Assembly (NCBI GenBank): GCA_900757695.1
Contig: CAAEOU010000048.1
Coordinates: 1-5,411 of the forward strand
Direction of reading: 5' to 3'
DNA length: 5,411 nt
From: an uncultured Oscillospiraceae bacterium
Lineage (GTDB): Bacteria > Bacillota_A > Clostridia > Oscillospirales > Oscillospiraceae
The notes under the pieces are model-generated. The model was not told the DNA's origin, searched no databases, and saw only the letters and a list, made by a program, of their open reading frames with translations. This document shows positions 1 through 4,812 of the stretch, piece after piece. Positions within the stretch are counted from its first letter, which is position 1; each line of letters begins with the position of its first letter. Position numbers and translations under genes: made by a program.

Positions 1-141
1 ATGATCGAAAAGCCTGCCGGGCGGCAGGATGCAAAAAATCCCCACGGAAAACTCCGCAGGGAAAATACATCAAGCGGCCTGCATGTTGTTGCATCCACAA
101 CAACCAAGGCAGTACGAAGGGATGTGAGGAAATGGATATGA
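1..141 (+). CDS. Possible small or 5'-truncated ORF, unknown function
   Basis: The frame is open from the first base of the window and would encode 46 residues if the ATG at position 1 is the start; it may equally be the tail of a longer gene beginning outside. The product is basic, with a C-terminal stretch TTTKAVRRDVRKWI. I recognise no family. The main support is that its TGA stop (139-141) overlaps the ATG of the next small ORF (138-140) as ATGA, the usual sign of translational coupling in an operon. Against it, the same stretch holds several hairpins (13-28, 40-61, 85-104) and could be non-coding. Its strand is opposite to the chromosomal genes on the right. Confidence 0.3.
   Translation: MIEKPAGRQDAKNPHGKLRRENTSSGLHVVASTTTKAVRRDVRKWI
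33..61 (-). terminator. Possible intrinsic terminator, minus strand
   Basis: Read on the minus strand, 61-53 pairs with 48-40 as nine base pairs, including two tandem G-U wobbles, around a four-base loop (49-52). An A and a run of six T (38-33) follow. This is the shape of a short rho-independent terminator. A second hairpin, CCTGCC/GGCAGG at 13-28, lies just beyond and is followed on the minus strand by CTTTT. No minus-strand gene ends close by: xerD stops at 533, so if this is the first terminator after xerD the transcript would run about 470 bases past the stop. Confidence 0.3.
85..104. repeat. Short perfect inverted repeat
   Basis: GTTGTTG at 85-91 and CAACAAC at 98-104 are perfect reverse complements separated by six bases. 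They lie 34 bases before the small ORF at 138. The repeat could be a protein-binding site or a small RNA hairpin, but 7 bp is short enough to occur by chance. Confidence 0.35.
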
Positions 142-266
142 ACACAGCTGAACTACTCGTCCAGCAAGCACAAGCTGCGGAACGACTACGCATCTTGCTT
201 ATAGCACATGAGTGCAAAACACTTGATGAGCTTGTTGAAAAGCTCCGTGCGTTAGCAAACAAGTAA
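138..266 (+). CDS. Small helical protein of 42 residues, unknown function
   Basis: This ORF encodes 42 residues beginning MNTAELLVQQAQAAERL and ending in a Leu-rich segment (TLDELVEKLRALANK). The regular spacing of Leu and Ile among Ala, Glu, Gln and Lys suggests one or two amphipathic helices, perhaps a coiled coil. The ATG at 138 is preferred over the in-frame ATG at 132: GAGGA at 126-130 sits seven bases before 138 but almost touches 132. The ATG overlaps the TGA of the upstream ORF. The product has no signal peptide, membrane segment or cysteine cluster, and just one Cys. I do not recognise the family. A strong stem-loop begins seven bases after the stop. Small ORFs of this sort are common in phages and integrative elements, which fits the mobile-looking left end, but that is inference. 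Confidence 0.5.
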   Translation: MNTAELLVQQAQAAERLRILLIAHECKTLDELVEKLRALANK

Positions 267-272
267 CAAGTA

Positions 273-370
273 GCTGGTAGCGTACAAACTCTCTCAAAGT
301 CCCCGCTACCAGCCCATATAGCCACTGGGAGGACGCCCAGCCTCGCAGGCATCTCCCGGCGGCTTTATGG
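273..370 (+). other. Structured intergenic RNA or DNA: two abutting stem-loops
   Basis: Two helices sit end to end without a spacer. In the first, 273-282 pairs perfectly with 304-313 (GCTGGTAGCG / CGCTACCAGC, 10 bp, loop 283-303). In the second, 314-323 pairs with 361-370 (CCATATAGCC / GGCTTTATGG, one T-T mismatch). The second encloses a further stem, GGGAG 327-331 with CTCCC 353-357, and a small apical GCCT/AGGC stem. TGGTAGC at 368-374 could also pair with GCTACCA at 305-311, giving an alternative fold. There is no U-run after either hairpin, so it is not a plain terminator. Strand is assigned only because the flanking ORFs are on plus. It could be a leader of the J-domain gene, a small RNA, or a DNA site such as an origin or transfer site. 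Confidence 0.45.
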
Positions 371-430
371 TAGCACAAAATCCAAATAAAATCAACCATT
401 GCGAGGACAAAACGAATGGAGAAAATAACC

Positions 431-532
431 ATGAAGTCCACTTATTTTGCTGCCTGCACCACGCTGGATCAGCTCAAATCCACCTACCGCACCCTGTGCA
501 AATCCAATCACCCTGACCTCCACCCCAACGAC
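431..532 (+). pseudogene. 5' fragment of a J-domain (DnaJ-like) gene
   Basis: From the ATG at 431 the reading is MKSTYFAACTTLDQLKSTYR, followed by TLCKSNHPDLHPND. This is the front half of a J domain: an aromatic start, helix I, helix II with the LK..YR.L pattern, and the HPD tripeptide (residues 28-30) that stimulates the ATPase of DnaK/Hsp70. An in-frame ATG at 416 is an alternative start with an upstream GAGGA. After about residue 34 the similarity stops: helices III and IV are absent and the frame runs on as antisense of xerD to 1006, which is not credible coding sequence. The gene therefore appears cut at about 530-540, at the xerD stop codon. Either it was truncated by a rearrangement or insertion boundary, or the assembly is chimeric here. 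Confidence 0.55.
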
Positions 533-1417
533 CTACATAGCCTTGGGATGGCTCTTATTATAGACGGATTTCAGCTGCTGCTTCACCAGCTGAGCATACA
601 CCTGAGTGGAAGAAATATCGCTGTGCCCCATCATCTCCTGAATGGAATGAAGGTCCGCCCCATTTTCCAGCAGATGGGCCGCAAAACTGTGGCGCAGAGT
701 GTGCGGCGTAATATCCTTATCAATATGAGCCTTTTCCTGATAGCTCTTGACGATTTTCCAGAAGCCCTGACGGCTCATTCGGTCACCATTCATATTGACA
801 AACAGCGCCTGCTCATTGATATCCGCAATCATCTTGGGCCGGATATTCTGCATGTATACAGCCAGAGCGTCCACCGCCGCAGGATAGAGGGGAATGATCC
901 GCTCCTTTCCCTTGCTCTCGCAGTGGATAAAGCTGCCCGCCAGATTGACATCTGTAAGGTTCAGAGAAATCAGCTCTGTGACCCGAATCCCCGTGGCATA
1001 GAGTAGCTCCAGCATGGCCTTATCCCGGTACCCCTTCATATCGGTACACTTGGGCTGAGCCAGCAGCCGCTCCACCTCTTTGCCGGTGAGCACCTGCGGA
1101 AGCTTTTTTTCAGACTTTACCGAGGCCACATGGGCCGCCGGATTTTCCTCCATCACACCCTTGCTCACAAGATAGTGATAAAAGCCCTTAATGGAGGCCA
1201 GACTCCGGGAAACCGTAGCCGGAGATTTCCCCTGACCGGAAAGAAAGTCAAGATATGTACTGACTCTGGTTTCCGTCACATCGGTCAGCTCCAGCTGGCG
1301 CTCTCCGGTATATGACGCAAACTGCCTCAGATCCCGCATATACGAGGAGATCGTGTTGGCGGATGCGTGTTTTTCATCAGTCAGATAGCGCTGATAGTCA
1401 GCCAGATAGGTGTCCAT
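533..1417 (-). CDS. xerD: Tyrosine recombinase XerD
   Basis: This 294-residue protein has the normal XerD length. Residues 1-85 form the SAM-like core-binding domain (YLTDEKHASANTISSYMRDL), and residues about 105-285 the catalytic domain. All six catalytic positions are visible: R145 (ATGIRVTEL), K169 (SKGKER), H239 and R242 (HTLRHSF), H265 (MMGHSD) and the nucleophile Y274 (STQVYAQL). Xer recombinases resolve chromosome dimers at dif during division; whether it works with XerC or alone cannot be told here. The start at 1417 follows the SpoIIM-like stop by six bases in the same frame. The nearest Shine-Dalgarno candidate, CGGAG, lies within the end of that gene, so translation is probably coupled. 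The C-terminus SHPKAM matches the usual family end (HPRA) plus one residue. No terminator follows; the sequence runs straight into the antisense of the J-domain fragment. Confidence 0.93.
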   Translation of the reverse strand: MDTYLADYQRYLTDEKHASANTISSYMRDLRQFASYTGERQLELTDVTETRVSTYLDFLSGQGKSPATVSRSLASIKGFYHYLVSKGVMEENPAAHVASVKSEKKLPQVLTGKEVERLLAQPKCTDMKGYRDKAMLELLYATGIRVTELISLNLTDVNLAGSFIHCESKGKERIIPLYPAAVDALAVYMQNIRPKMIADINEQALFVNMNGDRMSRQGFWKIVKSYQEKAHIDKDITPHTLRHSFAAHLLENGADLHSIQEMMGHSDISSTQVYAQLVKQQLKSVYNKSHPKAM

Positions 1418-1423
1418 ACTCCA

Positions 1424-1993
1424 TTAAACTCCGAATCTCAGATAGTAGGCCGCACCCAGAAGATGCGACAGGGTACATTCTAGTACCGTGGCGCCCAGCA
1501 GCAAAACCGCTGTAACAGCCAAAACGCCGCCGGCATATCGCCCCTCCCCGGAAGGAAAGCACAATCCATGCCGCAGAGCCCAATCTCCCAACAGGAAGCC
1601 ATAGGGCACCACCAGCAGCAGCCGAAACAGCATCCGGCAGCCCAGAACGCCCAGCCCATTGGCCCCCTGCGCCGCAAATACAGCGCCTGCGCAGGCCCCC
1701 AGCAGCATTCCCTCCATGCCAAACAGCGGCGGGAGCAGCAGCGGACCAGCCGGGGAAAATGCCAGCAGGAAAACGCACAGAAGAAATTTTGCATTGCGCA
1801 GCAGAACAATCAAAAAGCCGCTGTCCAGTAGCCCATACTTTGCCCCGGTCTCCGCGGGAAGCCGGATCCTGAGCCCCAGCAGCTGTGTGGCCGCACACCC
1901 CAGAACGATCCCGGTCAGAAACATCAGCAGCAGAATATTGCCACTGCGGCAGCCGTAGCCAGGCAGCCGCTCTTTTGCAGAATTGCTTTGCAT
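1424..1993 (-). CDS. SpoIIM-like (stage II sporulation protein M family) membrane protein
   Basis: This 189-residue integral membrane protein has about five predicted helices (roughly 19-40, 65-90, 92-112, 118-140 and 154-178), the number expected for SpoIIM. The pattern RNAKFLLCVFLL, G83, then MEGMLLGACAGAVF and QGANGLGVL ending in VVPYG, resembles the SpoIIM core (N..fLL, G, rG..lGf..G, GlkG, P). The match is weak and Ala/Leu-rich. In Bacillus, SpoIIM acts with SpoIID and SpoIIP in septal peptidoglycan remodelling during engulfment. In B. subtilis spoIIM also lies near ripX/xerD, and here xerD follows directly. The ATG at 1993 has GGGGTGA five bases upstream. The frame is open to an ATG at 2146, but that lies above the promoter. 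Alternatively it is an unrelated five-helix protein. Confidence 0.55.
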   Translation of the reverse strand: MQSNSAKERLPGYGCRSGNILLLMFLTGIVLGCAATQLLGLRIRLPAETGAKYGLLDSGFLIVLLRNAKFLLCVFLLAFSPAGPLLLPPLFGMEGMLLGACAGAVFAAQGANGLGVLGCRMLFRLLLVVPYGFLLGDWALRHGLCFPSGEGRYAGGVLAVTAVLLLGATVLECTLSHLLGAAYYLRFGV

Positions 1994-2009
1994 CACACTC
2001 ACCCCATAG

Positions 2010-2070
2010 ATGGTATGGTGGAAAGCGCCTCCGTATACCATATCTTGTGGAAAATTATTTGCTCCACAAG
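2010..2070 (-). promoter_or_regulatory. Two hairpins in the leader of the SpoIIM-like gene
   Basis: The roughly 105-base leader between the predicted start of transcription (about 2098) and the ATG at 1993 contains two inverted repeats. CTTGTGGA / TCCACAAG (2063-2070 with 2044-2051) is a perfect 8 bp stem with an 11-base loop. ATGGTAT / ATACCAT (2035-2041 with 2010-2016) is a 7 bp stem with an inner GGA/TCC pairing. Neither is followed by a U-run, so they do not look like terminators. They may affect transcript stability or translation. Confidence 0.4.
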
Positions 2071-2104
2071 GGCCCACGGGCCAAATTTCTTCATCTGCAA
2101 ACAT

Positions 2105-2133
2105 AATATACTGCAAACCAGCTGAAATAGCAA
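2105..2133 (-). promoter_or_regulatory. Predicted sigma-A promoter of the spoIIM-like/xerD operon
   Basis: On the minus strand, TTGCTA (2133-2128) and TATATT (2110-2105) are separated by exactly 17 bases. Transcription would begin near 2098. A tandem 8 bp A-rich repeat lies just upstream. The gene-free interval 1994-2327 holds this promoter, the leader hairpins, about 120 bases of AT-rich sequence without a clear ORF, and the scfB terminator. A sporulation promoter (SigE in Bacillus spoIIM) was looked for and not convincingly found. Confidence 0.6.
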
Positions 2134-2135
2134 TA

Positions 2136-2151
2136 CATTTTTGCATTTTTG
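2136..2151. repeat. Tandem 8 bp repeat upstream of a -35 box
   Basis: CATTTTTG occurs twice head to tail (2136-2143 and 2144-2151), two bases upstream of the TTGCTA -35 hexamer. On the transcribed strand it reads CAAAAATG twice. It could serve as an AT-rich UP element or a regulator site. Confidence 0.45.
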
Positions 2152-2279
2152 TTCATTATGCCAAATAATTATGTATATTTATTTATGTAAACTGCGTAAC
2201 CAAAAGCAGCTTTGAGACGCCATTTTTTCAATATATTGTGGTCAAAATGCACAACATTCTGCTATTTAGGGTAATGAAA

Positions 2280-2309
2280 TACGCCCCGTGCATTCCTGCA
2301 CGGGGCGTA
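2280..2309 (-). terminator. Terminator hairpin after scfB
   Basis: A perfect 13 bp stem (2280-2292 with 2297-2309, core ACGCCCCGTGCA) closes on a four-base loop, 18 bases beyond the scfB stop. On the minus strand it is followed by TTTCATT, a modest U-tract. The exceptional G+C stability makes it very likely the end of the scfAB transcript. Confidence 0.75.
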
Positions 2310-2327
2310 ACTAATATTCACCGTTCG

Positions 2328-3680
2328 TTATTTTTCCGGAATCTCTGCAAGTCCGGCTTCAATAGCGCGCATGGCAATGGCACATTCCAGCCGCTTCCGC
2401 TGCATATCGCAGCCCAGCTTGTAGGGCTTTTTCATATCACCGTTGGCATTGAGGTTCGCCGCAGAACAGCCGCCGCTGCAATAGAACCGAGCCCAGCAAT
2501 CCTGACAGTCCTCCCGGGTGTAGATGTTGAGGCCCGCAAAGGTGTTGGCAATGTCCATATTAAACTCATCGGTCAGGACACTACCCATGCGGTACTCCTC
2601 CTTCCCTACGAACTGATGGCAGGGATAGAGCTCGCCGTCCGGGGTCACTGCCACATATTCGCAGCCGGCACCGCAGCCACGCATGCGCTTGATAACGCAA
2701 GGCCCCTGGGTCAGATCCACATTGAAATGGAAGAAGTTAAAGTCCTTCCGCTTCAGCATGATCTTCGCCAGCCGCTCATACTCGGCATAGATGGTGGGGA
2801 GATCCTCTTCCCGGAGCGCATAGGGATCGGAGTCATCTGCCGTAACCGGCTCCACGGAAATGCTGTCTACCCCAAGATCCGCAATGCTGAGCACATCCTG
2901 AGAGAAGTCCAGATTTTCATGGGTAAAGGTGCCCCGGACATAGTAATCCTTGTTCTTATCCCGCTGCTCGATCAGCTTTAGGAACTTGGGTACGATCATG
3001 TCATAGCTGCCCTTGCCGTTTACCGTCAGACGATTCCGGTCGTTGACCTCCTTCCGCCCGTCCAGAGACAAGACACAGTTATCCATGTTCTCGTTGAAAT
3101 ACTTGATATTTTCATCACTGAGCAGGACGCCGTTGGTGGTCATGGTAAAACGGAAATGCTTGCCCCATTCCTTTTCATGTGCCCGGGCATACTCTACCGT
3201 AGCCTTCACCGTATCCATAGCCATCAGGGGCTCACCGCCGAAGAAGTCTACTTCAATATTGTGGCGCTTGCCGGACTTCTTTGCCACCCAGTCAATGGCC
3301 CGAATAGCCACCTCCGGCGGCATGATCTTCCGCCCTGTGCCAAAATCGCCAGTGGAAGCAAAGCAGTACTTGCATCTGAGGTTACAGTCGTGGGACACAT
3401 GGAGGCACAGTGCCTTTACCGGTGCGTCCTTGGGCACAGCCTCCGCAGGATCCACATAGTCCATAGGGGTAAACAGCAGCCCCTGCTCCTTCAGCGCCAT
3501 AAGCTCCTGCCACGCTTTTTCCGCCTCCTGACGAGGCACGCTCTCCAGTTCCGGCATCACGTCAGGGCAGTTGTCCGCCGCCGTCAGAAGGTCATAGCTG
3601 AGCTTATCCAGCACATGAACTGCGCCGCTGTTCACATCCACCGCAATATAGCAGCCCAGTGCCGAAAATGTATGTACCAT
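2328..3680 (-). CDS. scfB: Thioether cross-link-forming SCIFF peptide maturase (radical SAM/SPASM)
   Basis: This 450-residue enzyme has the usual family length. Residues about 1-80 form the N-terminal peptide-recognition (RRE, PqqD-like) region. The radical SAM core begins at VSHDCNLRCKYCFAS, where C99, C103 and C106 hold the SAM-binding 4Fe-4S cluster. FFGGEP (146-151) is the SAM-contact motif. The C-terminal SPASM region carries C336/C340, GELYPC (C354), then C392-x2-C395-x5-C401-x3-C405 and C424, the expected ligands of two auxiliary clusters. C328 and C433 are extra. Characterised relatives (CteB of Clostridium thermocellum) link a Cys sulfur of the SCIFF peptide to a Thr carbon. The ATG at 3680 has AAGGAG seven bases upstream. 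The precursor gene lies directly upstream, 86 bases away, with a strong hairpin between them. All recognisable catalytic motifs are intact. Confidence 0.95.
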   Translation of the reverse strand: MVHTFSALGCYIAVDVNSGAVHVLDKLSYDLLTAADNCPDVMPELESVPRQEAEKAWQELMALKEQGLLFTPMDYVDPAEAVPKDAPVKALCLHVSHDCNLRCKYCFASTGDFGTGRKIMPPEVAIRAIDWVAKKSGKRHNIEVDFFGGEPLMAMDTVKATVEYARAHEKEWGKHFRFTMTTNGVLLSDENIKYFNENMDNCVLSLDGRKEVNDRNRLTVNGKGSYDMIVPKFLKLIEQRDKNKDYYVRGTFTHENLDFSQDVLSIADLGVDSISVEPVTADDSDPYALREEDLPTIYAEYERLAKIMLKRKDFNFFHFNVDLTQGPCVIKRMRGCGAGCEYVAVTPDGELYPCHQFVGKEEYRMGSVLTDEFNMDIANTFAGLNIYTREDCQDCWARFYCSGGCSAANLNANGDMKKPYKLGCDMQRKRLECAIAMRAIEAGLAEIPEK

Positions 3681-3710
3681 AATGTTACTCCTTCGTGTTC
3701 AAAATAATCA

Positions 3711-3748
3711 GCAAACGGGGGAGGGACAAACGCCCCTCCCCTCTTTGC
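3711..3748 (-). terminator. Attenuator-like hairpin between scfA and scfB
   Basis: GGGGAGGG (3741-3734, minus strand) pairs perfectly with CCCTCCCC (3725-3718) around an eight-base loop. Beyond a 2x2 mismatch, GCAAA and TTTGC (3748-3744 with 3715-3711) add five more pairs. The sequence after the stem, TGATTATTTT, is only partly U-rich, so termination is probably incomplete. Its place between precursor and maturase suggests more scfA than scfB transcript, or stabilisation of the scfA 3' end. Confidence 0.65.
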
Positions 3749-3766
3749 CAAAAAATCACGTTACAA

Positions 3767-3913
3767 TCAGCGATCCTTGTTCTCGCACTTCTGGTTGGCA
3801 ACCGTGCAGGAAGTTTTGCAGGCAGACTGACAAGAGGTCTGGCACTCACCGCAGCCACCCTTACATGCACTCTCTTTGAGCGTAGCGCCGGTCAGCGTTT
3901 TAATATGTTCCAT
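3767..3913 (-). CDS. scfA: SCIFF six-cysteine ranthipeptide precursor
   Basis: I translated this short gene by hand: 48 residues, starting MEHIKTLTGATLKESACKGG and ending VANQKCENKDR. It matches the SCIFF family (TIGR03973), including the near-invariant core CGECQTSCQSACKTSCT. Cysteines are at 17, 21, 24, 28, 32, 36 and 43. In the characterised C. thermocellum peptide, as I recall, the maturase joins Cys32 to Thr37; both residues occur here at those same numbers. The N-terminal ~16 residues act as leader for the maturase. The ATG at 3913 has GGGAGGT seven bases upstream. A near-consensus promoter lies immediately before the gene, and scfB follows. Related ranthipeptides have been linked to quorum-type signalling in clostridia; the role here is not shown. 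No peptidase or ABC exporter is in the window. Confidence 0.96.
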   Translation of the reverse strand: MEHIKTLTGATLKESACKGGCGECQTSCQSACKTSCTVANQKCENKDR

Positions 3914-3945
3914 AATCTTACCTCCCTGTGTAGTAATCTTGAATT

Positions 3946-3974
3946 ATTATAACATAGCCCCAGATCAATTTCAA
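3946..3974 (-). promoter_or_regulatory. Predicted strong sigma-A promoter of scfA
   Basis: TTGAAA (3974-3969) and TATAAT (3951-3946) lie 17 bases apart on the minus strand, with TG one base before the -10 (extended -10). Transcription should start near 3939, leaving a leader of about 25 bases that carries the scfA ribosome binding site. The promoter lies after the TIGR04086 gene stop, so scfAB can be expressed independently of yajC. Confidence 0.8.
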
Positions 3975-3978
3975 TCGC

Positions 3979-3996
3979 TTTTTCTGCTTTTTCTGC
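3979..3996. repeat. Tandem 9 bp A-tract repeat upstream of the scfA promoter
   Basis: TTTTTCTGC is repeated twice head to tail (3979-3987 and 3988-3996), four bases upstream of the scfA -35 box. On the transcribed strand it is GCAGAAAAA twice. It is a plausible UP element or operator for a repeat-binding regulator. Confidence 0.5.
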
Positions 3997-4006
3997 ATTC
4001 CTTGCG

Positions 4007-4393
4007 TCAGCGCCGTCCGGAGCGGCGTTTCTTTTTCCCGGACTGCATGATTGCTGCCGCAAAAGCCCCAGCCATCACTGCCGCCGCCGTGGCCCACGGC
4101 ATTTGCCCCAATGTCCCGAATACCACGCCACGGAGAACCAGTGTCAGCAGCAGATAGCAGCCCGCTGCCCCCACGGCCGCCGGGAGCCTTGCCCGCCCCA
4201 GCTTTGCTGACGCAGAAATCCCCGCCGCCAGCCCCGCTGCCGCAGAAATCCCCCACGCCAGATAGCGGATCCATTCCATAGGTGCCGCGCCTTCGTGTAT
4301 GGCCCCGGCAACTGCTGCCGCCAGCAGCATGGAAACTGCCATTCCACAGACTACGCCCCAGCCCATTGCCTTCGGAATCTCCAGATTCTTCAT
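4007..4393 (-). CDS. TIGR04086-type small membrane protein
   Basis: This 128-residue, Ala/Gly-rich hydrophobic protein has four likely transmembrane helices (about 11-31, 41-63, 69-90 and 98-116) and a strongly basic cytoplasmic tail (KKKRRSGRR). Size, topology and position between yajC and the SCIFF gene fit the TIGR04086 membrane protein family, which I know from Clostridia in this neighbourhood; its function is not known. The ATG at 4393 is chosen because MKNLEIPKAMGWG opens directly into the first helix and GAGAGGAG lies just upstream; a longer open frame to 4543 overlaps yajC and reads as low-complexity Arg/Pro. The ribosome binding site is inside a hairpin. A part in handling the SCIFF peptide is only a positional guess. 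Confidence 0.75.
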   Translation of the reverse strand: MKNLEIPKAMGWGVVCGMAVSMLLAAAVAGAIHEGAAPMEWIRYLAWGISAAAGLAAGISASAKLGRARLPAAVGAAGCYLLLTLVLRGVVFGTLGQMPWATAAAVMAGAFAAAIMQSGKKKRRSGRR

Positions 4394-4440
4394 AAAAAAG
4401 CTCCTCTCGCTGTACTCACATAAGAGTATGCGGGAGGAGC
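4394..4440 (-). promoter_or_regulatory. Terminator-like hairpin overlapping the RBS of the membrane protein gene
   Basis: On the minus strand, 4440-4430 pairs with 4410-4400 (GCTCCTCCCGC / GCGAGAGGAGC, one A-C mismatch). Inside it, TACTC/GAGTA (4428-4424 with 4417-4413) adds five pairs, and a six-base loop closes the hairpin. Six T (4399-4394) follow and then directly the ATG (4393-4391). The GAGAGGAG Shine-Dalgarno sequence forms the 3' arm of the stem. It could act as the terminator of yajC, as a block on ribosome access, or both. Confidence 0.7.
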
Positions 4441-4457
4441 CTTCGATATTTCTTTCC

Positions 4458-4778
4458 TTACTTGGACTCCGTGGTCTGCGTGCCCTTGGTGGAAATGGCC
4501 CAGCGGGTGAACTGAATGCGTACACGGTCTTCGCTGGTCTCAATGGTCACCAGATCATCCTTGATGTGAACGACCTTGCCCACAATGCCGCCAATGGTGG
4601 TGACTTCGTCACCAACAGACAGAGAATCCCGCATCTCACTGAGGGCTTTCTTCTTCTTGTTTTCAGGCCGGATCAGCAGGAAGTAGAATACAACGATCAG
4701 AACCACAAAGGGCAGCAGCGTGGTCAGCAGGCTGGCAGTGGTGTTGCCGCTGGCAGCAGTCAGAATGGAAAAAGACAT
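4458..4778 (-). CDS. yajC: Preprotein translocase subunit YajC
   Basis: This 106-residue protein is typical of YajC. A short N-terminal segment is followed by one transmembrane helix (about 17-36, LLTTLLPFVVLIVVFYFLL), then the family motif IRPENKKKK, and a cytoplasmic domain with GDEVTTIGGIVGKV (56-69), the IKDDLVTIE strand and a terminal RWAI. YajC is the small accessory subunit that associates with SecDF and the Sec translocon at the membrane. The ATG at 4778 is preceded by GGAGGAATTATC, an ideal ribosome binding site. It follows tgt, the usual order in Firmicutes and many other bacteria, but has its own promoter in the 70-base gap. A terminator-like hairpin follows. Confidence 0.95.
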   Translation of the reverse strand: MSFSILTAASGNTTASLLTTLLPFVVLIVVFYFLLIRPENKKKKALSEMRDSLSVGDEVTTIGGIVGKVVHIKDDLVTIETSEDRVRIQFTRWAISTKGTQTTESK

Positions 4779-4812
4779 GATAATTCCTCCGTTTTTATTT
4801 CATCATTTTATT

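Noticed and set aside
300..375. Possible tRNA in the structured left region
   Set aside because: The helices do not form a cloverleaf and there is no T-loop (GGTTCGA-type) sequence or CCA end.
416..1006. Full 196-residue plus-strand ORF beginning with the J-domain segment
   Set aside because: Only the first ~34 codons from 431 look like a protein family; the rest is antisense to xerD, whose catalytic residues are complete on the other strand.
1424..2146. Longer version of the SpoIIM-like protein starting at 2146
   Set aside because: That ATG lies upstream of the predicted promoter at 2105-2133, and the extra N-terminus has no recognisable character; the ATG at 1993 has a ribosome binding site and opens near the first helix.
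2150..2230. Sporulation (SigE-type) or plus-strand promoter in the AT-rich gap
   Set aside because: CATAAT-like motifs occur but none has a properly spaced -35, and no plus-strand gene follows; AT-rich sequence yields such matches by chance.
2238..3707. Several long plus-strand open frames across 2238-3707
   Set aside because: They are antisense to scfB, which has every expected radical SAM and SPASM motif; none has a recognisable product.
4011..4031. Plus-strand terminator-like hairpin CGCCG/CGGCG followed by a T-rich run
   Set aside because: It lies within the C-terminal coding sequence of the membrane protein; the T run is the complement of its lysine codons and no plus-strand gene ends there.
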